Assembly (NCBI GenBank): GCA_963971575.1
Contig: OZ020625.1
Coordinates: 30,948,537 to 31,012,536, forward strand
Reading direction: 5' to 3'
DNA from: Liopterus haemorrhoidalis
Lineage: Eukaryota > Arthropoda > Insecta > Coleoptera > Dytiscidae
DNA length: 64,000 nucleotides
The notes under the pieces are model-generated. The model had not been told where the DNA came from and searched no databases. It saw nothing but the letters and a program-made list of their open reading frames with translations. Position 1 is the stretch's first letter, and each line of letters begins with the position of its first letter. Made by a program: the position numbers and the translations under genes. Below, in pieces: positions 27,901-39,900 of the stretch.

Positions 27901-30900
27901 AAAAAAATATCACTGCTGTAACTCCTTTATTTATGGTACGATATTGAAAAATTAGACATTTTTGGATTCAGGAGAATTATCTGAGTCTGTCTGTATATTT
28001 GGAAAAGAATATTTTATATTTTGGTAGAAAATATCATCAGTTTTTGAAAAAAATATCACTGCTGTAACTCCTTTATTTATGGTACGATATTGAAAAATTT
28101 GACATTTTTGGATTCAGGAGAATTAACTGAGTCTGTCTGTATATTTGGAAAAGAATATTTTATATTTTGGTAGAAAATATCATCAGTTTTTGAAAAAAAT
28201 ATCACTGCTGTAACTCCTTTATTTAAGGTACGATATTGAAAAATTTGATATTTTTGGATTCAGGAGAATTAACTCAGTCTGTCTGTTTGTTTGGAAAAGA
28301 ATATTTTGGATTCGGGTAGAAAATATCATCAGTTTTTGAAAAAAATATCACTGCTGTAACTCCTTTATTTATGGTACGATATTGAAAAATTTGATATTTT
28401 TGGATTCAGGAGAATTAACTCAGTCTGTCTGTATATTTGGAAAAGAATATTTTGGATTCGGGTAGAAAATATCATCAGTTTTTGAAAAAAATATCACTGC
28501 TGTAACTCCTTTATTTATGGTACGATTTTGAAAAATTAATATTTTTGGATTCAGGAGAATTAACTCAGTTTGTCTGTTTGTTTGGAAAAGAATATTTTGG
28601 ATTCGGGTAGAAAATATCATCAGTTTTTGAAAAAAATATCACTGCTGTAGTTCCTTTATTTATGGTACGATATTGAAAAATTTGATATTTTTGGATTCAG
28701 GAGAATTAACTCAGTCTGTCTGTTTGTTTGGAAAAGAATATTTTGGATTCGGGTAGAAAATATCATCAGTTTTTGAAAAAAATATCACTGCTGTAACTCC
28801 TTTATTTATGGTACGATATTGAAAAATTTGATATTTTTGGATTCAAGAGAATTAACTCAGTCTGTCTGTATATTTGGAAAAGAATATTTTGGATTCGGGT
28901 AGAAAATATCATCAGTTTTTGAAAAAAATATCACTGCTGTAACTCCTTTATTTAAGGTACGATATTGAAAAATTTGATATTTTTGGATTCAGGAGAATTA
29001 ACTCAGTCGGTCTGTTTGTTTGGAAAAGAATATTTTGGATTCGGGTAGAAAATATCATCAGTTTTTGAAAAAAATATCACTGCTGTAACTCCTTTATTTA
29101 TGGTACGATATTGAAAAATTTGATATTTTTGGATTCAAGAGAATTAACTCAGTCTGTCTGTTTGTTTGGAAAAGAATATTTTGGATTCGGGTAGAAAATA
29201 TCATCAGTTTTTGAAAAAAATATCACTGCTGTAACTCCTTTATTTATGGTACGATATTGAAAAATTTGATATTTTTGGATTCAGGAGAATTAACTCAGTC
29301 TATCTGTATATTTGGAAAAGAATATTTTGGATTCGGGTAGAAAATATCATCAGTTTTTGAAAAAAATATCACTGCTGTAACTCCTTTATTTATGGTACGA
29401 TTTTGAAAAATTTGATATTTTTGGATTCAGGAGAATTAACTCAGTCTGTCTGTTTGTTTGGAAAAGAATATTTTGGATTCGGGTAGAAAATATCATCAGT
29501 TTTTGAAAAAAATATCACTGCTGTAACTCCTTTATTTATGGTACGATATTGAAAAATTTGATATTTTTGGATTCAGGAGAATTAACTCAGTCTGTCTGTT
29601 TGTTTGGAAAAGAATATTTTGGATTCGGGTAGAAAATATCATCAGTTTTTGAAAAAAATATCACTGCTGTAACTCCTTTATTTATGGTACGATTTGATAA
29701 AATTGAACATTTTTGGATTCAGGAGAATTAACTCAGTCTGTCTGTATATTTGGAAAAGAATATTTTGGATTCGGGTAGAAAATATCATCAGTTTTTGAAA
29801 AAAATATCACTGCTGTAACTCCTTTATTTATGGTACGATATTGAAAAATTTGATATTTTTGGATTCAAGAGAATTAACTCAGTCTGTCTGTTTGTTTGGA
29901 AAAGAATATTTTGGATTCGGGTAGAAAATATCATCAGTTTTTGAAAAAAATATCACTGCTGTAACTCCTTTATTTATGGTACGATATTGAAAAATTTGAT
30001 ATTTTTGGATTCAGGAGAATTAACTCAGTCTGTCTGTTTGTTTGGAAAAGAATATTTTGGATTCGGGTAGAAAATATCATCAGTTTTTGAAAAAAATATC
30101 ACTGCTGTAACTCCTTTATTTATGGTACGATATTGAAAAATTTGATATTTTTGGATTCAGGAGAATTAACTCAGTCTGTCTGTATATTTGGAAAAGAATA
30201 TTTTGGATTCGGGTAGAAAATATCATCAGTTTTTGAAAAAAATATCACTGCTGTAACTCCTTTATTTATGGTACGATATTGAAAAATTTGATATTTTTGG
30301 ATTCAGGAGAATTAACTCAGTCTGTCTGTTTGTTTGGAAAAGAATATTTTGGATTCGGGTAGAAAATATCATCAGTTTTTGAAAAAAATATCACTGCTGT
30401 AACTCCTTTATTTATGGTACGATATTGAAAAATTTGATATTTTTGGATTCAGGAGAATTAACTCAGTCTGTCTGTTTGTTTGGAAAAGAATATTTTGGAT
30501 TCGGGTAGAAAATATCATCAGTTTTTGAAAAAAATATCACTGCTGTAACTCCTTTATTTATGGTACGATATTGAAAAATTTGATATTTTTGGATTCAGGA
30601 GAATTAACTCAGTCTGTCTGTATATTTGGAAAAGAATATTTTGGATTCGGGTAGAAAATATCATCAGTTTTTGAAAAAAATATCACTGCTGTAACTCCTT
30701 TATTTATGGTACGATATTGAAAAATTTGATATTTTTGGATTCAGGAGAATTAACTGAGTCTGTCTGTATATTTGGAAAAGAATATTTTATATTTTGGTAG
30801 AAAATATCATCAGTTTTTGAAAAAAATATCACTGCTGTAACTCCTTTATTTATGGTACGATATTGAAAAATTTGACATTTTTGGATTCAGGAGAATTAAC

Positions 30901-33900
30901 TGAGTCTGTCTGTATATTTGGAAAAGAATATTTTATATTTTGGTAGAAAATATCATCAGTTTTTGAAAAAAATATCACTGCTGTAACTCCTTTATTTATG
31001 GTACGATATTGAAAAATTAGACATTTTTGGATTCAGGAGAATTATCTGAGTCTGTCTGTATATTTGGAAAAGAATATTTTATATTTTGGTAGAAAATATC
31101 ATCAGTTTTTGAAAAAAATATCACTGCTGTAACTCCTTTATTTATGGTACGATATTGAAAAATTTGACATTTTTGGATTCAGGAGAATTAACTGAGTCTG
31201 TCTGTATATTTGGAAAAGAATATTTTATATTTTGGTAGAAAATATCATCAGTTTTTGAAAAAAATATCACTGCTGTAACTCCTTTATTTAAGGTACGATA
31301 TTGAAAAATTTGATATTTTTGGATTCAGGAGAATTAACTCAGTCTGTCTGTTTGTTTGGAAAAGAATATTTTGGATTCGGGTAGAAAATATCATCAGTTT
31401 TTGAAAAAAATATCACTGCTGTAACTCCTTTATTTATGGTACGATATTGAAAAATTTGATATTTTTGGATTCAGGAGAATTAACTCAGTCTGTCTGTATA
31501 TTTGGAAAAGAATATTTTGGATTCGGGTAGAAAATATCATCAGTTTTTGAAAAAAATATCACTGCTGTAACTCCTTTATTTATGGTACGATTTTGAAAAA
31601 TTAATATTTTTGGATTCAGGAGAATTAACTCAGTTTGTCTGTTTGTTTGGAAAAGAATATTTTGGATTCGGGTAGAAAATATCATCAGTTTTTGAAAAAA
31701 ATATCACTGCTGTAACTCCTTTATTTATGGTACGATATTGAAAAATTTGATATTTTTGGATTCAGGAGAATTAACTCAGTCTGTCTGTTTGTTTGGAAAA
31801 GAATATTTTGGATTCGGGTAGAAAATATCATCAGTTTTTGAAAAAAATATCACTGCTGTAACTCCTTTATTTATGGTACGATATTGAAAAATTTGATATT
31901 TTTGGATTCAGGAGAATTAACTCAGTCTGTCTGTATATTTGGAAAAGAATATTTTGGATTCGGGTAGAAAATATCATCAGTTTTTGAAAAAAATATCACT
32001 GCTGTAACTCCTTTATTTATGTACGATTTTGAAAAATTTGATATTTTTGGATTCAGGAGAATTAACTCAGTCTGTCTGTTTGTTTGGAAAAGAATATTTT
32101 GGATTCGGGTAGAAAATATCATCAGTTTTTGAAAAAAATATCACTGCTGTAACTCCTTTATTTATGGTACGATATTGAAAAATTTGATATTTTTGGATTC
32201 AGGAGAATTAACTCAGTCTGTCTGTTTGTTTGGAAAAGAATATTTTGGATTCGGGTAGAAAATATCATCAGTTTTTGAAAAAAATATCACTGCTGTAACT
32301 CCTTTATTTATGGTACGATATTAAAAAATTTGATATTTTTGGATTCAGGAGAATTAACTCAGTCTGTCTGTTTGTTTGGAAAAGAATATTTTGGATTCGG
32401 GTAGAAAATATCATCAGTTTTTGAAAAAAATATCACTGCTGTAACTCCTTTATTTATGGTACGATATTGAAAAATTTGATATTTTTGGATTCAGGAGAAT
32501 TAACTCAGTCTGTCTGTATATTTGGAAAAGAATATTTTGGATTCGGGTAGAAAATATCATCAGTTTTTGAAAAAAATATCACTGCTGTAACTCCTTTATT
32601 TATGGTACGATTTTGAAAAATTTGATATTTTTGGATTCAGGAGAATTAACTCAGTCTGTCTGTTTGTTTGGAAAAGAATATTTTGGATTCGGGTAGAAAA
32701 TATCATCAGTTTTTGAAAAAAATATCACTGCTGTAACTCCTTTATTTATGGTACGATATTGAAAAATTTGATATTTTTGGATTCAGGAGAATTAACTCAG
32801 TCTGTCTGTTTGTTTGGAAAAGAATATTTTGGATTCGGGTAGAAAATATCATCAGTTTTTGAAAAAAATATCACTGCTGTAACTCCTTTATTTATGGTAC
32901 GATATTGAAAAATTTGATATTTTTGGATTCAGGAGAATTAACTCAGTCTGTCTGTATATTTGGAAAAGAATATTTTGGATTCGGGTAGAAAATATCATCA
33001 GTTTTTGAAAAAAATATCACTGCTGTAACTCCTTTATTTATGGTACGATATTGAAAAATTTGATATTTTTGGATTCAGGAGAATTAACTCAGTCTGTCTG
33101 TATATTTGGAAAAGAATATTTTGGATTCGGGTAGAAAATATCATCAGTTTTTGAAAAAAATATCACTGCTGTAACTCCTTTATTTATGGTACGATTTTGA
33201 AAAATTTGATATTTTTGGATTCAGGAGAATTAACTCAGTCTGTCTGTTTGTTTGGAAAAGAATATTTTGGATTCGGGTAGAAAATATCATCAGTTTTTGA
33301 AAAAAATATCACTGCTGTAACTCCTTTATTTATGGTACGATATTGAAAAATTTGATATTTTTGGATTCAGGAGAATTAACTCAGTCTGTCTGTTTGTTTG
33401 GAAAAGAATATTTTGGATTCGGGTAGAAAATATCATCAGTTTTTGAAAAAAATATCACTGCTGTAACTCCTTTATTTATGGTACGATATTGAAAAATTTG
33501 ATATTTTTGGATTCAGGAGAATTAACTCAGTCTGTCTGTTTGTTTGGAAAAGAATATTTTGGATTCGGGTAGAAAATATCATCAGTTTTTGAAAAAAATA
33601 TCACTGCTGTAACTCCTTTATTTATGGTACGATATTGAAAAATTTGATATTTTTGGATTCAGGAGAATTAACTCAGTCTGTCTGTATATTTGGAAAAGAA
33701 TATTTTGGATTCGGGTAGAAAATATCATCAGTTTTTGAAAAAAATATCACTGCTGTAACTCCTTTATTTATGGTACGATATTGAAAAATTTGATATTTTT
33801 GGATTCAAGAGAATTAACTCAGTCTGTCTGTTTGTTTGGAAAAGAATATTTTGGATTCGGGTAGAAAATATCATCAGTTTTTGAAAAAAATATCACTGCT

Positions 33901-36900
33901 GTAACTCCTTTATTTATGGTACGATATTGAAAAATTTGATATTTTTGGATTCAGGAGAATTAACTCAGTCTGTCTGTTTGTTTGGAAAAGAATATTTTGG
34001 ATTCGGGTAGAAAATATCATCAGTTTTTGAAAAAAATATCACTGCTGTAACTCCTTTATTTATGGTACGATATTGAAAAATTTGATATTTTTGGATTCAG
34101 GAGAATTAACTCAGTCTGTCTGTTTGTTTGGAAAAGAATATTTTGGATTCGGGTAGAAAATATCATCAGTTTTTGAAAAAAATATCACTGCTGTAACTCC
34201 TTTATTTATGGTACGATATTGAAAAATTTGATATTTTTGGATTCAGGAGAATTAACTCAGTCTGTCTGTATATTTGGAAAAGAATATTTTGGATTCGGGT
34301 AGAAAATATCATCAGTTTTTGAAAAAAATATCACTGCTGTAACTCCTTTATTTATGGTACGATATTGAAAAATTTGATATTTTTGGATTCAGGAGAATTA
34401 ACTCAGTCTGTCTGTTTATTTGGAAAAGAATATTTTGGATTCGGGTAGAAAATATCATCAGTTTTTGAAAAAAATATCACTGCTGTAACTCCTTTATTTA
34501 TGGTACGATATTGAAAAATTTGATATTTTTGGATTCAGGAGAATTAACTCAGTCTGTCTGTTTGTTTGGAAAAGAATATTTTGGATTCGGGTAGAAAATA
34601 TCATCAGTTTTTGAAAAAAATATCACTGCTGTAACTCCTTTATTTATGGTACGATTTTGAAAAATTTGATATTTTTGGATTCAGGAGAATTAACTCAGTC
34701 TGTCTGTTTGTTTGGAAAAGAATATTTTGGATTCGGGTAGAAAATATCATCAGTTTTTGAAAAAAATTATCACTGCTGTAACTCGTTTATTTATAGTACG
34801 ATTTTGAAAAATTAGACCTTTTTTGATTCAGGGGAATTAACTCAGTCTGTCTGTATATTTGGAAAAGAATATTTTGGATTCTGGTAGAAAATATCATCAG
34901 TTTTTGAAAAAAATTATCACTGCTGTAAAACGAGTTACATGAGTTTATGGTACGATTTTGAAAAAATAGACATTTTTGGATTCAGGAGAATTAACTCAGT
35001 TTGTCTGTATGTTTGGAAAAAATTATTTTTGATTTTGGTAGAAAATATCATCAGTTTTTGAAAAAAGATATCACTGTTGTAACTCGTTTATTTATGGTAC
35101 GATTTTCAAAAAATTGACATGTTTGGATTCAGAAGAATTAATTTAGTCTGTCTGTATGTTTGGAAAAGAATATTTTGGATTTTTGTAGAAAATATCATCA
35201 GTTTTTGAAAAAAAAAAAAAAAATCACTACTGTAATTCATTTATTTATGGTCTGATTTAAAAAAATAGATATTTTTGTAAATTTTTACACATATAAGTGG
35301 TCCCCAAAACATTTTTCTCTGTTCAACTTTAATGGCAACTGTACCTAGAAACTCTACAAAGTCAACCCTTGTGTGTCGTCTGGATTCCTACCCTACCTAG
35401 GTCAGGAGAGGGCGCCACATTTTATTTTTTTGACATTGATTCAGTGCAGGATTTACGTATAAGCTACACAAACTCTATCTTAGGGCTCCCATTTTCTTGG
35501 GGGCCCAAAAAAAAAAAATTGCCCGAGTGAGCAATTATCATACATAAGTGTTTATGAATAAAAATGATTTTAAGTAAAAGATTTATTATTTCACTATCAA
35601 TATACTTCTTAATTGTTTCAGTTTAACCCTCTAGGTATCCGAAAATCATATTTGTCACTGACATAGAATATCTGGACTTATAAAGGGCCCCATATCTCAA
35701 ATAGCTTAGGACCTTATCAAGTCTAAATCCGGCCCTGCATTGATTACGTGGCTCAAGTTACCTTAACATTTCCTAGTTGATCCCACATGATCCAGAATCC
35801 ATAATGGTTGCTGACGAATAGAAGAGTTTCTCCCAATCTCGAGACGACGAAAGATTTATTCTTGGCTCCGATCTTCTTGGTCTGCGCCACTGTGTACTTG
35901 TACCCGTTGTACTCGACGCTGAGGTCAGGCAGTATCTTCACGAGCTCCTCCCCGTGACGGACCTCGAGGTGTCGGCTGCAGAGCACACTGTCAGAGGTAC
36001 AGTCCCGGCTGATCACGATATCCCAATCGTCGTTCTGCAGGTCTCTCGCCAGAATATGGGTGCATATGTCATACTTGTATTCGGTACCATCGAAGGTTGT
36101 GAAAGTTCTTCCTGTGACGGTACAGGTCGCGTCCTGCGGAGGAGGGGGGACGCAGTCATATCTGAAAAAAATCATGAAATTTGCTTTAAGGGGGTATGGT
36201 CAGAGCAGCACATTTTATACCCATTTTCAAGATTTTTTTTTAGAAAACTGTTAATAGTAACTTGATTGGGATAATACCTACAGTAAAGAACAACCTTTGA
36301 AGAGTATCCAAAAAAAATTTTATTGAAAAATATCGAAAATTAAGCTCGTGACATGAATTTGAAATTTTCGTTCAGGACAAAGAGTTGATTTGCGGTGAGA
36401 CACATAACTAACTAATGACTAACTATATATTTCTTGAATATCAAAATATAAATATACTTATATCTAAATATTTTATTGTTTATTTTAAAATTTGAGATAG
36501 TAAAATTAATATAAAAAAAAAACAAAATTAAAAAGTTTTTTTTAAATCAGTCAGCCATTATTATATAATTTTGGACGTATATCATTTATTTATTCAGAAA
36601 CCACTCTTACGGGAGTATAATGTGTAAGAGAGAGAACAATAGCGACCTTTCCATGTAATAGAAAGAGATAGTAGATAAGAGTATTGTCTTTGATGGATCG
36701 TAAGGTTTTAAGATAGATTCACCTTATTATCTCATTGGTTGAAAAGTCTCGCCCACTAAGCAGACATTTATGTTTCCAGCTTTCTCTAATTTCTATGTGT
36801 TAGAGAGAGACAGAAAATCACATTTAAAACCTTACGATCCATCAAAGACAATACTCTTGTCTTTTATCTCTTTCTATTACATAGTAAAGTCGCTATTGTT

Positions 36901-39900
36901 CTCTTTCTTACACATTATACTCCCGTAAGAGTGGTTTCTGAATATATAAATGATACACGTCCAAAATTATATAATAATGGCTGACAGATTTAAAAAAAAA
37001 TGTAATTTAAAAATTATTTTCTCGAGAACGGATAGACCGATTTTAAAAAACTTTTTTTTAGTTTAAAGAAAATTTAATTGCGCATCTTTTGATATAAATT
37101 TTACTATCTCAAATTTTAAAATAAATAGTAAAAAAATATTTAAATATTTATATGAACATTTTCAAGAAATATTTTAATTTAAAAATTATTTTCTCTAGAA
37201 CGGGTGGACCGATTTTAAAAAACTTTTTTTTAGTTTAAAGAAAATTCCATTGCGCATCTTTTGATATAAATTTTACTATCTCAAATTTTAAAATAAACAG
37301 TAAAAAAAGTATTTAAATATTTATATGAATATTTTCAAGAAATATTTTAATTTAAAAATTATTTTCTCGAGAACGGGTAGACCGATTTTAAAAAACTTTT
37401 TTTTAGTTTAAAGAAAATTCCATTGCGCATCTTTTGATATAAACTTTACTATCTCAAATTTTAAAATAAACAGTAAAAAAATATTTAATTATTTATATGA
37501 ATATTTTCAAGAAATATTTTAATTTAAAAATTATTTTCTCGAGAACGGGTAGACCGATTTTAAAAAACTTTTTTTTAGTTTAAAGAAAATTTCATTGCGC
37601 ATCTTTTGATATAAATTTTATTATCTCAAATTTTAAAATAAACAGTAAAAAAATATTTAAATATTTATATGAATATTTTCAAGAAATATTTTAATTTAAA
37701 AATTATTTTCTCGAGAACGGGTGGACCGATTTGGATGGAAATTAAAGTAAATTAAATGTGTAATTTTCGTATGTGTAATTTCGTCCTTGTGTAATTTCTT
37801 CCCTGTGTAATTTTGTCTATGTGTAATTTCTTCTGTGTAATTTTGTCCAGTAAAATTTCGTCATGTAACCGTATTAGACACCTGATGATGTTATTTATTG
37901 ATGATTTGTTTATTGAATAATGACATAAGACACTGTAGTCAAAATTCCGTCGAGTCCACAAAATTATATTAGGGTAACTGCAGCGAATTTCGACTACCAA
38001 ATTTATTTATTTTTTAATTTACGTACTATTCAATATTTTAGTAGGAAAGTGGTCCCAATCGATACCTCATTCACTTATCTTTAGGTGCTAAATATTTTCA
38101 CGATGAAACAAGCTGTTATTACAACTTAAGTTCGACATAAAAAAAATATGAAAAAAACGTTGATTTCAAAAAAGTGATGTTAATATCGACTACCCTAAAA
38201 TTTTAAGATAATCAACGTTTCTTGTCTCTTTTATATTTTATTTAGGTAAAAGAATATAATAATAGAGACTTTTAGTAAGACGTGATTTTAATTGTCGTCA
38301 AATTAGGTAATGAAACATGCATGCATGTAATATCGACTAGTCCGTAGTAGCGTCATTCCTCTAGTCGATATTACCTGCAATCAAATCTGTTTTATTTAGC
38401 CTGTGATATTGTAACAAAATATTATGAAAATCAAATTTTACCAGCTAATATACATGTATTTTGATCAGTTCTTATCAGTTTATTCAATGCAAAATATTTT
38501 GTTCAACTTTCCTTTGATAAACAACTGCTGATCAAAACCAATAAAAAAATATTTTAACACTTAAAAAATATAAATATCTACATTGTTCGTCTAACGACAT
38601 TCACACGTGGCTTAAAATAAAGTGAGGTTAGTTTTTCACATAAACATAGTGTTACGTTATACTACCGCTATATGGCAGCAATTATTTAGAGAAATAATGG
38701 GATAGTCGAAATTACCTGCGTAGTCGAAATTCGTTGCAGTTACCCTATTTCAAATATTAATTATTATTTTTATGAAAAAATAATAATTTAGGGTGTGTGC
38801 CATACATGGAACATTATGATTCTACATTATGTTACAAAAGAAAATGATTCCGTATTATTTGCTCGTCAATTGCTAGGTGTTCTTCATTAGGGATTAAAAG
38901 CAGTCGCCCTCGAATTTTTGAAAGAAAAGGTCGTATCTTCTAGTTGTCCTTTCTCAATAAATTCAGAGTTATCGTTGAAGTGCAAATTCCGCTTGATATC
39001 CTCAAATCTATGGCAGGCCATTACTTGAGATACTGCAGGATCCATTGCTGTGTATGTGCCATATATGAACATTCATGAACTAACGTTCTGATTCAGTTTC
39101 AAAAGTAAAATAAAAAATAAAAATCGGAATGTGCCATATATGGCACACTATGCGGTAAAGGGTTAGTACAAAAAAATCAAAAAAAAAGTTTTTTAAAATC
39201 GGTTCAGTCGTTCTCGAGAAAATAATTTTAAAATTATATATTTCTTGAAAATCAAAATATAAATATACTTATATCTAAATATTTTATTGTTTATTTTAAA
39301 ATTTGAGATAGTAAAATTAATATAAAAAAAAAAACAAAATTAAAAAGCTTTTTTTAAATCAGTCGGCATTTATTATATAATTTTGGACGTATATCATTTA
39401 TTTATTCAGAAACCACTCTTACGGGAGTATAATGTGTAAGAGAGAGAACAATAGCGACCTTACTATGTAATAGAAAGAGATAGTAGATAAGAGTATTGTC
39501 TTTGATGGATCGTAAGGTTTTAAAATAGATTCACCTTATTGCCTCATTGGTTGAAAAGTCCCGCCCACTAAGCAGACATTTATGTTTGCAGCTCTCTCTA
39601 ATTTCCATGTGTTAGAGAGAGACAGAAAATGACATTTAAAACCTTACGATCCATCAAAGACAATACTCTTATCTTTTATCTCTTTCTATTACATAGTAAG
39701 GTCGCTATTGTTCTCTTTCTTACACATTATACTCCCGTAAGAGTGGTTTCTGAATAAATAAATGATATACGTCCAAAATTATACAATAATGGCTGACAGA
39801 TTTTAAAAAAAATTAATTTAAAAATTATTTTCTCGAGAACGGGTAGACCGATTTTAAAAAACTTTTGTTTAGTTTAAAGAAAATTTCATTGCGCATCTTT

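Noticed and set aside
24305..32122. Several 66-84-codon minus-strand open frames starting MIFSTRIQNILF
   Set aside because: They repeat with the 146-bp satellite units and have no splice, start or domain logic; they are by-products of the array.
22925..35290. CRISPR-like array
   Set aside because: Units are contiguous 146-bp repeats without unique spacers and the genome is eukaryotic.
36551..39795. Pre-miRNA-type hairpins in the fold-back cores
   Set aside because: Arms are over 100 bp, repeated seven times and flanked by further inverted arrays; they fit transposon structure. Small-RNA output is possible but cannot be claimed from sequence.
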